Shown here: positions 13,271 through 23,900 of the stretch, piece by piece | Position numbering within the stretch: the first letter of the stretch is position 1 | How the letters are laid out: each line of letters opens with the position of its first letter | DNA from: Malurus cyaneus samueli | Lineage: Eukaryota; Chordata; Aves; Passeriformes; Maluridae | Assembly (NCBI GenBank): GCA_009741485.1 | Contig: CM019219.1 | Span: 3,979,060 to 4,043,059 of the forward strand | Length of the DNA: 64,000 bases | Direction: 5' to 3' | Position numbers and translations under genes: made by a program | The notes under the pieces: model-generated | Seen by the model: the letters and a program-made list of their open reading frames with translations, nothing else | Database searches by the model: none | What the model was told of the DNA's origin: nothing

Positions 13271-14780
13271 CTGGAATAGCTCTGACTCAACAGAAAAAAT
13301 TTAAGAAGTCTTTCTCTGAATAAAACTCAAGCCTTGGTTTAGGTTTAAATTGAAACTTTGGATTTTTAACATAAAATGAAGCTTGTGAACCTTTGCTGAC
13401 ACCTCGCTCTATTGGAGCAAAGCAATTAGAGACCAGGCTGTTTTGCTGTTAAATAAATAAACATTTCTGTTTCATTGATGGTCCTTAACAGAAAAGGTCA
13501 GCTCCATTGTTTCTGAAGCAGCAGTTTATGAATCTGAAACATGAATTATTAATATCAACAGCAAAACTCGTGGTGTAATCAAGCATTTGTCATAATGAAT
13601 GAAAAAATAAACAACTTATTCCCCCCAGACCTCGGTGCTATTTAGAGATGAATGAAAGCTTCATTGAATAAAATAATCAGCTGGAATGTTTTTTATTGTT
13701 CTGTGATAACTTGAGAGATTGTATCTTACTGAAAGATCTACACATGAAATACTTAACTTTTTAAAATGCTCTGAGCATTAAATCAGGTCTCTTCAATCCT
13801 GCTTTCATACCGTCTTAGTGTTTGTCATTTTTTCTAACTAGAAAATCTTGGAGAAATGAAAAAGTCAGACTTCCTTGTATTCTAGTATCTCACACTGCTA
13901 CATCCTTTCTGGAGAGAGAACGGAATAATGGAAGGGAGAGGAAGAAACCTGAAACTGGAAAGAGGAAAACTGAGATTTTTCACTTTTCAGAATCTGAGAT
14001 GAAATATTTTGAACAGAATTTGAATGATTTTATTCAGTGAAATATCTGTGCCTATCAAAGTGGTGGCTGCATTTCCTTCGACGTTGTCTTCTGCTGAAGT
14101 GAACACAAAACCAATTACTTTTCACACATCATTTTTGTGGACTAAGTGAAGCATCCTTTACTATTTCCATAATTAAACCCCAGACCAATGAAGGCAATGT
14201 GCTTGAAGTGAAATCTCCTCTCAAGTGCCTCAGAGCATCAGGGCTTGGTTTGTGGCTTCATTTTCCAGGCTATTTCAGGAGCATGAATGAACTGAAGTTT
14301 ATAAAAAGCTTTAAGAAGCAGCTCTGAGCTGGGCTAGAGTAACATCCATCACACATCAGGGATGCAGCAGTGAGCTTTGCCTTATCTCTTCTCTCTCCAG
14401 TTATGTGTTCTCATACCTAGACAGTTGGCTCATTAAAACAAGGGTGCTTTTGCTGAGAAAAAAAAAAAGACCAAAAGAAAAAGGGGAAAAAAAAGAGATG
14501 CTGTTTTTAAGACTTGGATTTATAGCTCCGTGTTGTAATCAGACATCACAAATTCTTCCACAAGAACTATAAAACAAGTTTTCTCATGAGAAGGAAAAAA
14601 AGCGAACAAAAAGAGAAAAAGGAGGGTGTGCTGTACCCCATTAAACGATTGTGGAGCTCCAGTTTAGTGCGAGCTTGAGGGGAAAAAGGGGACGTGGCAG
14701 TAAATCATCTGTGCAGCTCTCAGCCATAAAGTTTCTCGAGCAGTCAGAACTGCCAGGGCTTGTTTGGATGACTTATTCCT
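13271..14780. other. No gene recognised; AT-rich then purine-rich sequence
   Basis: Unique sequence with no coding signal. From about 14457 to 14499, and again at about 14590-14627, the plus strand is strongly purine-rich (A and G runs). No transcript feature can be tied to this. Confidence 0.55.
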
Positions 14781-14802
14781 GGGCAGGGGGGATGGGAGGG
14801 GG
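14781..14802 (+). other. Canonical G-quadruplex motif
   Basis: Four G-runs (3, 6, 3 and 5 bases) are separated by loops of only 2, 2 and 1 bases, counted CA, AT and A. This meets the usual G3+N1-7 rule on the plus strand. It opens a G-rich region that continues to about 15150. Confidence 0.85.
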
Positions 14803-15160
14803 TTCCTAATGCAGCTGCAAACTTGTGCTGTCTGTGGTGTCACTGCTGTTTACCTTAGGTGATAATGTGCTGCAGAACCTCCTTCTGTTTCAAAGGGGAC
14901 GTTTTCCTCCCTCCCCTCGCTGGGAGAGGGTTTTGCCCACCCCAATCTGGGATTGCCAGGCACTGGGGTCGGGTCCTTGCAGGGAGAGGGGGTTTGGGGA
15001 GGAGAACAGGGTCAGGATGGGCTGGAGATGAGCGGGGATTGGGTTCTGAGTGGGGTTTGGGTCCTTGGGTGCTTTGGTCACTGTTCCAAACTGGTGATGG
15101 ACTGAGTGGCTGAGGGAGATGGGTGTGTGTTGGTCTGGGGCTGCAGCTCGTGGGTGATCC
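14803..15160 (+). other. G-skewed, quadruplex-prone segment without a gene
   Basis: The plus strand has many GGG and GGGG runs. One cluster at 15034-15069 holds five runs with loops of 3, 8, 3 and 5 bases. Apparent proline-rich frames on the minus strand are a by-product of these G-runs. No promoter elements or open frame of a known family are visible. Confidence 0.6.
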
Positions 15161-15263
15161 ACCATTCTGCTGCTCAGAGCAGGCTGCCAGTGAAACCATC
15201 AGATCCTCAGTCTCGAGCTGAAATGTTCATTGCCCATCTCGACCAACAACATTTGCAACCATA

Positions 15264-15550
15264 ACTTTGTGCTTTGTGTTGGGAGGGACCTTCGAGATCA
15301 TCCAATTCTGCATGAGCAAGGACACTCCTACTGTCCCAGGCTGCTCCAAACCCCATCCAGCCTGGCCTTGGGCACTGCCAGGATCCAGGGGCAGCCACAG
15401 CTTCTCTGGGCACCCTGTGCCAGTGCTCCCCACCCTCACAGAAAGAATTCCTTCCCAATATCCCATCCATCCCTGCCCTCTGGCTGTTTAAACCCATCCC
15501 ACTCAGTGCTATCACCACACACCTTCATCAAAAGTCCCTCTCCACCCTAA
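15264..15550 (-). mobile_element. CR1 LINE 3' fragment, minus strand
   Basis: Read on the minus strand, this matches the 3' end of avian CR1. The 3' terminus lies at the low-coordinate end, where the plus strand reads TTGGGAGGGACCTTCGAGAT, the complement of the CR1 'ATCTT...GGTCCCTTCCAAC' terminus. Further in come the complements of 'GGATGGGGTTTGGAGCAGCC', 'GGGTGCCCAGAGAAGCTG' and 'GAATTCTTTCTG'. CR1 elements are non-LTR retrotransposons that are usually truncated at the 5' end. This copy holds only the tail and no intact reverse transcriptase. I named it from remembered family words, not a database search. Confidence 0.9.
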
Positions 15551-15660
15551 AGAACTTCATCACTGCCCTTGTATTTCACATTTTAACCACTGCAAACTCT
15601 GTAGGGTAGTTGGTGAGACCTTTTTCAGTAGGAAGCAGCGCTTCTGTTTGACAGCAAAGG

Positions 15661-15755
15661 GATTTCTCGGATTTCTTGGGTTTCTCAGATTTCGCAGATT
15701 TCCCCAATTATTTCTCTGATTTCTCGGGTTTCTCTGATTTTTCTGATTTCTTTGA
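15661..15755. repeat. 9-bp minisatellite, GATTTCTCG-like
   Basis: About ten units of nine bases (GATTTCTCG, GATTTCTTG, GGTTTCTCA and variants) follow one another, with one irregular spot near 15704-15711. The unit length is a multiple of three, so frames stay open through the array and give spurious repeat peptides on both strands. It lies between the minus-strand CR1 and a T28 run. Confidence 0.9.
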
Positions 15756-15995
15756 TAGGAGCACGTGCCTGGTGCCTTCCTGGGTGCCCAACAGTCACCT
15801 CCTGGGTGAGTGGGCAAACACTGAAGCACCGAGACAGATCCTCTCCTGCAGGGCAGCAGAACCTGCCAGGAGGATGTTCCATAGTGCAGCAAGGCAGCTG
15901 ATGAGTTAGAGGAGGACAAAGATATTCTAAATATGTGTTTTTGACAAGCAACTTGAAAGTTTGTGAGTATAATTCTAGAATGATTCCTAAACTGC

Positions 15996-16023
15996 TTTTT
16001 TTTTTTTTTTTTTTTTTTTTTTT
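15996..16023. repeat. Poly(T) run, 28 bases
   Basis: An uninterrupted run of T. On the minus strand it could be the A-tail of a retroposed sequence, but I recognise no body next to it. Confidence 0.95.
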
Positions 16024-16989
16024 CCTGGGGAAATGGAACAAACTGGGCCAATCAGGGCTGTATTCCTGTTCCTCCTGCAAGTCTCTCTCCTCACTTTGTC
16101 CCTGTGCATTGTTACAAGAAAGACATCAGTGTGCTGAGCCCTCTGACTAACGCTTGAGATGAGTATCTTTTAAATTAAACAGAACTCAGCCTGACCTGTC
16201 TCTGTCTTAAATTTCTTAATAGTATGAAATGTACCCTTTAAACAATCCTAGACCCGTGGTTCCCCCTTCTGCCCTTAATCTCAGCTATGATTAGTGCCTA
16301 ATGGACCTTGAAAAGCACCTTTATTTATAACAGCCACAGGTTGCTCTCGCCCAGATACCTTCTCCAATTTTCCATTTTCTCTTGAAATGAAACCCCAAAA
16401 TAGTGGGACACATACTTGGTTATTATGTTCATATATGCTCCATTTTTTTTTCAGAATCCTGGTTTTGGTGAATGATTTCATACATATAACTTCTTCTCCA
16501 CCAAAAACAAGGGGCTGCTTTGTTCTGAGCAGTGCTGATAACACGATATCTCTTACACAGAGACACCAGGGATCAGATGCTCAGGGGCTCTTTCCATGGA
16601 GGAGGACATCTGAATCCAGGACATTTATTCTGTATCTGAGGAGCTGCAGTGAGAGCAAGAGATTGCACTCTCATACTCACCACAAGAAGCTCAAATGCCT
16701 CAAAACATCAGTCAACAGTGATTTTTGGTGAAAAACAGGGATAAAAGTACCCAGTGATTTAAGAAAATCATCCCAAGCAGGCAAAGACCCAAACTGTGAT
16801 CCCAACATTATTTCTTGAATTGAATAAAACCCTGTGGGTCAGACTTTGGCTCAAAATTGTGTCAGCTGAGCCTGAGCCTCCCCTTATTGAGCAAGATTTC
16901 CAAGGAGCAATATTCCAAATCCCACAGCCTTTCCCAGACCTTGCTGACTCCTCTCAGACTCGAAAAGGAGAGAGGTGAAGCTCCCAGAG

Positions 16990-17200
16990 CTGGTAGGTAA
17001 TGCTGGGGGATGAGATAAGCAATCATTAACTTTGCTAATGAGGGTGGATCCCTGTGATGTGCTAATCACCCACCTCCAACAGCCTCATTAAATTTCCTAG
17101 GAACAGATTACAGAGGGATTACTGGATTTCTCCATAATGGCATCAGATCTAATTCAATGAGCCAAAGTTCAGATATATTTGCATTGCTGATGGGGCTGGG
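16990..17200. promoter_or_regulatory. Candidate conserved non-coding element (enhancer-like)
   Basis: The segment packs a GATA-type site (AGATAAG, 17013-17019) and several homeodomain TAAT or ATTA cores into about 200 unique, non-repetitive bases. No CDS overlaps. This is pattern recognition only: short motifs of this kind are common by chance, and conservation cannot be judged from one sequence. Confidence 0.22.
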
Positions 17201-17454
17201 GCTGATTTCTCCTTTATTAACAATAAAGTTGCAGTGATGGCTGGAAGTTCTGGTGGAGGCTGAGCCGATCTTAGGGATGGAGAAAGACAGGAAAATTCAT
17301 CAAACCCAGTAATAAAAGGTGCTTCTATCAAATCTGGAGGGAGCAGGAACCATCTCCAGGGCCTCTGTCCAGCCCTCAGCCAGAAGACAAGAGTATTGTT
17401 TATTATTTTGTGTGATGCACAACCTTTAACATACAATCCCTGCTCACTCGGATT

Positions 17455-17560
17455 ATGTCATTTCCAGCCACGCTAATTTTCCAGTAATTAGTACCCCTAG
17501 GGCTGGCTACCATCTGCTTTCCACAGTTCCTATCACCTGAACATCTAAGGGCAGATTTAA
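17455..17560. promoter_or_regulatory. Candidate conserved non-coding element with homeodomain and E-box motifs
   Basis: A TAATTA homeodomain core at 17485-17490 is followed by CATCTG (17511-17516) and CACCTG (17534-17539) E-boxes in unique sequence. Spacing and density suggest an enhancer, but the evidence is limited to motif content. Confidence 0.2.
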
Positions 17561-18101
17561 AATATAAAAAAATGCTCTAATGGGATGTCAATGCCTATAA
17601 AACATGGATTTTCATGTTCATTTTAGCACGTTCAAGGAGGTTTCTTTGATTCCCCCTTCTCCCCTCGGCCTCTTTCCAAACACAGCCAGCGTGCTCTCCT
17701 TTCCTCCCTGGCCAAACCCTAAAAGGTGACTTAATGTGTGGAGACTCCCCCTCAATCTCTGTGTTTCAGGCTTCAAACCATGACTCAGTGGATAAATATT
17801 CAAAAACAGGGCAATTTCTCAGTGCTGCTCCACCGAGCAGGCCAAACAGGGTGACAAGGCCAGCGGAGTTTTGATTTCAGATGGCCAGCTGTGCAAAATG
17901 GAAGTGGTAAAAAAAAAAAAAAATCACTGACAGCACAACACATCCCAATTTGCTCAAAATGTGTTTCCAAATTAGAATAATTTGGATTCTCCGTAGCTGA
18001 GAGCTGTTGCAAAAGGGCTCTCTATTTTTAGATCATTACTGCTATTTCGGAATGTTCTAATATTACGTGATTGAAGCCCTTGCAGCATTACACTGGTAGG
18101 C

Positions 18102-18102
<1 letters not shown>

Positions 18103-18136
<34 letters not shown>
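18103..18136. repeat. Poly(A) run, 34 bases
   Basis: An uninterrupted A run. The sequence on its 5' side (about 18000-18100) is unique and matches no retroposon I know, so a processed-transcript tail cannot be shown. Confidence 0.95.
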
Positions 18137-18137
<1 letters not shown>

Positions 18138-18413
18138 CATGGAAAAATGAGGCAATTAAAAATGTGTCATTTGATAAAAATGGATGGAGAAAATAGAAAA
18201 TATTCACCCACATACAGGGTCTTCTCCAAGGACAGCTAGAGAAGCAGCCTGGAGAGGATAAAGGCATCTAAAAGTCAAATAATTAATGGCTACAGATGAT
18301 TGAAAGGTGAAATAATGGTTAAGAAATGAGAACTGCAAACAGTGAGACAGTGAGAGAAACACAATGGAAAGCTGTGGAGAATAAGGCTTCTTCACTCTCC
18401 TCCAATCCTAAGG

Positions 18414-18608
18414 CCCCTTATACATGATGGGATGCTCTCTGATTCTCAATTTTCCTCTTCTAAACACTCTCCCCATAATCATAGCTTTTTTTAACTTTTG
18501 GGTAAAATATTTAAAGAATAATGCTATAGATCTCTCTGATTCTTGGTGATAATTTATATAATAGTAGCTGAGTATCTGAAACCTCAGGTCTGAAATCTCA
18601 GTATCTTC
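18414..18608 (-). repeat. Left copy of a ~200-bp element, inverted relative to 20154-20355
   Basis: The reverse complement of this segment aligns along its whole length with 20154-20355. Shared blocks include GGGGAGAGTGTTTAGAAGAG, AGAGCATCCCATCA, TATAAGGGG, and 'ATCACCAAG.ATCAGAGA'. I judge identity near 80 percent by eye, with a few small indels. The family is unknown to me. It may be an old LTR or non-autonomous transposon fragment, or one of a pair of long terminal inverted repeats. Confidence 0.85.
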
Positions 18609-20153
18609 ACCATTGGAAACAAGGCCGTGTAGACACAATTTTGTATCATAAATTTTGTGATAACCTTTAATAATCCATTGGCTGGGTGTTTCCATGTATA
18701 ACACATGTTTCTATGTTTTGTGCATGAATGTTTATATTCTAATTTATATGGCGAGGAAAAAGTTCTCTTTTTTTAATCATTGTTTGCTGATATTTGAGGT
18801 ATGTGAAGTATTTTTTTTTTGTGCTGCTGTTTTTAAAATAATGCTGAAATATTTTACACATAAATTACTGATAAGGCCAAGGATTCTATTTTCACTGCTC
18901 ACCGAAAAATGCCAAAAATGTGAGTCTAACTTTTGGGGCTGCCCACATCATCTGGCAAGAGACTGAAAAAAAACCACAACTCCTTTCTTCCCCTAACACA
19001 TGTGAGAAATGGGCCAAGGATGCTGTGGGACAGAGAATTGGGCAGAGGGGTCCTCATCTGTGCTGTACATCCCAGACCCTGATTGCTGGCTGTGGCTTGG
19101 ACCATTTTTATTTCTGTGATACATAAAAAATAAATTTAAAACTATGAATTCCGCTTACATAGAGGTTAAACTATGATATTACTGAACTGTGCAAAAACCC
19201 CTCTGCAAGTAACTTAATTCTCCATATGGGATAGAGCTGAGACAGAACAAATCCTAAAAGCCTTGAGAAGAACAGGGCAGGGGTTTTTCAAGTGGATCTG
19301 CCCCTGGACACACCACGGTTTTTGTTTGGAGATGATCTCTGAGCTGCAGGAGGTGTGGTGGAAATGCCCTGGTTTGCCCCTTTAAGAAGAAAACCCAATT
19401 TCTGAGGGAATCCAAGCCCTGGTGCAGAGTACAAAGATTGGGAAAGCTTCGCTGTCGTCATTTTTGTTTCCATGCCCAAAGACTGTACCCAATAAATCAG
19501 AAAGTTTTGCCTGTTGCACTCTTGATGTTCTGGACAGAGACTCTTGAGCTCAAGTTGCAGAGAGAAATGCTCACGGTGGGGCTGCTCAGACTCAAAATCA
19601 CAGCTCATGTTTGGGATGGAATGATGGATCTTTAACCCATCAGACATGGCATGTTACCCACTGGTTGTTAACTGTGGTTATTGGTGTTTGTAACATGAGT
19701 TGATTTCTGTATTTTGATTTCTTTATAGCTTTGTTGCTCCCTGAGCCATCTCAATGCCTTCAGCAGGTTCAGTCAGGAGCAAAGTCTTATTTTTTAAGGG
19801 TAAATGTTTCAAGGACTGAGCCATTTCTCCTGTGAGCACCTTGGGGGCGGTGACTTAGAACTGTCAGGAGTTTGATATTTATCATGGCAGCGACTGCAGT
19901 CACCACAGAAATAAATCCCCCCTTTCCACAAGTCTGTCAGTGATGAATAAACACAAATTATGAGCATCACACCTCAAAGAATGCCTTATTTTTGCAAAAC
20001 AGCTGCAGGGACGGAGCAGCTCCTCTTTAGTGAAGCGGCACCTTTTTGAGTTTCTGTGTTTTATCTGGTGCTGGTTGCCCTCCGAAGTCACACTGATAAA
20101 ATCAGATGAGTTCTGAGGGTGGTGAACACCTGATGTGCAGCTGGCTATATATA
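18609..20153. other. Sequence between the two inverted copies; no gene recognised
   Basis: About 1.5 kb separates the two inverted copies. If they were terminal inverted repeats, a transposase gene or its remains might lie here. The open frames, the longest about 120 codons on the minus strand at 19288-19647, show no DDE, RNase H or zinc-finger pattern. I see no other repeat. Confidence 0.5.
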
Positions 20154-20355
20154 GAAGATACCAGCATTTCAGACATGAGGTTTTAGATACTCTAATAATA
20201 CTATTATTATTTAAAACATCACCAAGCATCAGAGACATATATAGAATTATTCTCCAAAATTTTACACAAGAGTTTGGAAAAAAAGCTATGATAATGGGGA
20301 GAGTGTTTAGAAGAGGAAAATTAGAATAAGAGAGCATCCCATCAGGTATAAGGGG
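20154..20355 (+). repeat. Right copy of the ~200-bp inverted element
   Basis: This is the plus-oriented partner of 18414-18608. Both copies end at the same TATAAGGGG word and both begin at GAAGATAC, so two defined boundaries are shared. Beyond those points the flanks stop matching, which argues for mobile-element copies rather than a segmental inversion. No clean target-site duplication is visible at either copy. Confidence 0.85.
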
Positions 20356-20568
20356 CAGGTATAAGCAGCTGGATTTTCTGCTGGGCACCCTTCTGCCGAT
20401 CTAAGCCTCCGAGGGTTTATCTGCAGATGTGTGAATAACCCAGGGATGCTGTGCAGCTCCCTGCACCTTGTCTGGCTGGGACAGGTGCCCAGCTGACAGA
20501 TTGCTGCCTGGACCATGCCAGGATCTCACACAAATTCCCAACTCCCAACTCAACATCACTGAGCTCCA

Positions 20569-20936
20569 GCGCGGCGCTCGCTCCGTTTCTGCGTTTCTCA
20601 GATTGTTTTCTCTCCAAGGACAATTTCCCAAACAATTTCCCAAACAATCTCTCCGCTCCTAATGAGCAAAGCCCGGAGTGTTTATTGTAACCTGCTTTGA
20701 ACTGCTGGAGGCTGCAGGGGAGGGAGGCTTGAACAGAGCCCGTCTTGTGCCAAAAATCGAGCTCTGGGCAGCGCGGGGCCGAGGCACAGGAGCGCTAATA
20801 AAAACACCGCCGACGAAACCTTAGCGAGGGCTGCTGAAAGAGCTCGGTTTTATTTTGTTTTCACACATTAGGTTTTGCTTAAAGCGGACAAGTACCAGGG
20901 AGAGCGTTCTGAAAAGAGGCTTTGTATAGGAGCCGG
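20569..20936. promoter_or_regulatory. CpG-island-like segment with no gene attached
   Basis: By hand count about 22 CpGs fall in roughly 370 bases, with G+C near half. That puts observed/expected CpG around 0.9, while most of the window is CpG-poor. Clusters include GCGCGGCGCTCG (from about 20570), GCGCGGGGCCG (about 20771) and CCGCCGACG (about 20806). A 12-bp direct repeat CAATTTCCCAAA occurs twice at 20621-20644. No TATA box with a following coding exon is seen. It could be an orphan promoter (for example of a non-coding RNA) or a developmental enhancer. Confidence 0.45.
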
Positions 20937-23900
20937 GGCTCTATCCATCAGATTTGTCATTTCAGGAATGCAGCCAGATGTATTGACTTACTTGCAATTG
21001 CGTTGGTGCCATCTGGCCTGCTGCGGGCTGTGTTAAAGATGGAAAAAACCGAGCAGAAAGAAATGAAATTTGTTCATCACGCCATTACCCTTGCTGCTTA
21101 TTTAAAGAGGGGGAAAAAAATGTAACTTCTTGGCAGGGGGTGTGCTGTTTGAAAATAAAATAGGAGATCTTGAGGAGCACAAGTTTCAAAACCAAGCGCT
21201 GATGTTTATGTGTAGACTTGAAAGCTGGGCCTCGCTGTTGTCATTTTGTGTATTTTTTTTTAATGGAAAAATGCTTTCAAATCCTACTGTTCCGAGTCAT
21301 GGAGCAAAAAAACCCAGAACCCCCTGCCTTGTGCCCTGCAGCTTCATCCTGGCTCAATCTCAGTCCTCCCCATCCCAGTTTAGCTGTCTGAATGGCCTCC
21401 TCCTCTTAGGAACTCCATTTCTAGGTTCTGTGCTTCCTATTGCTGTCCCAGGAACCTCTGCAGGGCTTTTGGATCATTTCTTTCCAAATTTATAAATCCA
21501 AATACATCCATGTTCCAAGTGTTTCTTTGCATTTCATTTAGCAAAATTGTTTTTCTTAATATTTTTTTTAGGATCAGGTCTAGTGTAAACATTTATTGAC
21601 ACAATAAAAACTTTTTCAGTACAGAAATGTATTGCAGCTGTAGGGTGGGAAATATTCATCAGCCTTCCTGAGGTATGATTTTAAAGATGCTTTTATTCCT
21701 ATTCAATTCCACAATTAGTCTTCCTGAATCAATGCCATTTCTCTGGGAAATTATCCCATTCATTTCACAAAATAAAATTATGGGTCTGAACCACCTCCCA
21801 CCGGAGCTAATGGAATTTGGGCTGACTCCTGTAAGAGCCCATGAAACAATTCCCAGGTATTTTCAACCTTAAACCTTCATTGAAGGACAGAAGAAAGGTT
21901 TAGTTACTGAAAAGTAATTATATCTAGTTTTATAGCTAGTTTTCTGTGCTCCCTCACAGACATACTAGTTCATTTACAGATGCAATAAAAGTTGTTTACA
22001 ACTGCTGACAAAAATGATGAAACAAAGGACCAGAGTCTTTTTTTAACAAGAAATATTTTTCAGTTCTGCTCTGTTCTCTTCACTCCTTTTGTTTTTTGCC
22101 ATTTATGATAGAAAGCTCTCGAGGGCAGGGAAGTGGAACTTTGTAAAATGCTGAACTGCTTGTGGGTGAAGTCAGTGTTTTAGCACTCCCAAACACATGT
22201 GTTAGAAGAATACATGATAGTTTTAGGATTTCTACAGCCATGAAAGCACCACTAGAACACTGCCAGTGTCTTCACTGTGGTTTTTTTTTTTTTTTTCCAA
22301 CAAGATGAGAAAAGCTGGCACCAAGACTGGAAAAGTCAACAGTGACTAAATACCCTTAAAAGAAGATGTAATGTTCTTACTCATACCAAGTCATGGAGCT
22401 GTGTGAAAAAAAGAACAGATTCAGCCCTCATTAAAGGCCAGGATAAAGATTTCTGTCCACTACAGTGAAATCTGGTTTGTTCATTCTGAGGGGACAGGGA
22501 GCAGCATCACCAGGGCAGGGGCTTTATCTGGGACCACCCTGTGCTCCTGTGTCTGAAACCATGGAAAGCACTGAGCTCCCTCAAGGGTGCTCCTGAGTGG
22601 GATTGGGCTGAAAAATCCCCAGTGCCTGGCTCAATTCAGGTCACATTCCTTCTCCACCTGAGTTTGGGGAGTGCCTGTGACACCTGGGACAGTCCCTGTT
22701 TGGGTTTTGTGCTGGGAGCATCTCCCTGCGTTGGGACAGAACAGCCCAGCCTGAACCCATAAAGAGGATTTGGGGCTGCTCTGAGCAGCTGCTGCTTCTG
22801 AAAATCTGCTGAGGGGCATGGAGAGGGTCTGTTGCCACTCAGGTTTTAGTAATTTGCAGTGTTCTGATGATTATTTTAAATAAGGTTGAGGAGTTTTTTC
22901 CCCCCGTCCCCAAAAATTTGGTGTCTCTGGTAACACTGCCTGTATTACGCCCCTCAAGGATTAATTAAAGGACTTAATCTCAGCGCCTTTTATTTTGTAA
23001 ATCCAGAATGTTGACATTATTATTGTTAGCAGTAATCTCCTGATCCCAGGCAGGAAGGAGGGAGGGCTCCAGCTCATGACACACGGGACAAAATTCTCCT
23101 CTGGCCAGGAACCACACACTGAGCGGAACAGCGAGGGGACACCAAATTCTGGGAAGAGGAAAACACTGCCTTTCCTCTGCAGGGAACTTCTGCCCATGCA
23201 CAGGCTGCCCCCAGACACTGCCAGCCCTGCCAGCAACACAAACGCTCCCAAAAGCTGTGGTTAAGTTTTGAGAGAAAGAGGGCAGAGCTTAAATTCGAAA
23301 GTTTTTAAGAAAAAAAATTGCAAGGGTTAGCAGGAGGAGCTGTTGGATTTACGTGGTGGAAGAGGTTGTAAAGGACTAGAAGTAGGAAGAGTAAACAAAT
23401 TAATAAACAACATTAAATAGGCACAGGCAAGAAAATATGTCACTGAAAAAAGTATTAAATCCTCCAACATTGTTATAATTAATTTAACATATTTTATATG
23501 TTATATACCTGCACAAATGGAAATGCCTTCTCTGTGTTTGTAGCTCTATAGCATCCATAAGATGGAGTCAGAGTCGTAAGAGGGGTGAGAGAAGGCAGGA
23601 AAAGTTTAATTTTTTATTGTCTAGAGTGGTTTATTGTTTGATTTCTTTTTTTTTCCTGCACTTTTAGCACCTGGTAACAGAGGGTGAGAGCTGCTGGTGC
23701 ACAGAAGACACAGATTCCATTTTATCTGGTGGGATTTCAACACTGGCTTGGAAAAGTGCATTGTACACCAGAAAATTTCAGAGAAGACCATTTGGAAAAA
23801 ATTGCTTTAAAAATATCTAGAAAACCCAAAGCAGCACGTGTCCATATGCAAACATTTAAACCAAACAGTGTTTTAGCAGCCTTGGACCTCTCTGGAATTG

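Larger units (their letters stand above)
16024..18102. other. No gene recognised; includes conserved-looking non-coding stretches
   Basis: No exon or named repeat is seen. Two parts at 16990-17200 and 17455-17560 resemble vertebrate conserved non-coding elements in their word content and are listed separately. A short A15 run lies at 17909-17923. Confidence 0.5.

Noticed and set aside
15207..15550. 100-codon frames on both strands
   Set aside because: They overlap the minus-strand CR1 3' region, which does not encode protein.
15560..16080. 163- and 131-codon minus-strand frames with Asn/Arg- or Ile/Arg-rich repeats
   Set aside because: They are produced by the 9-bp minisatellite and the T28 run, not by a conserved protein.
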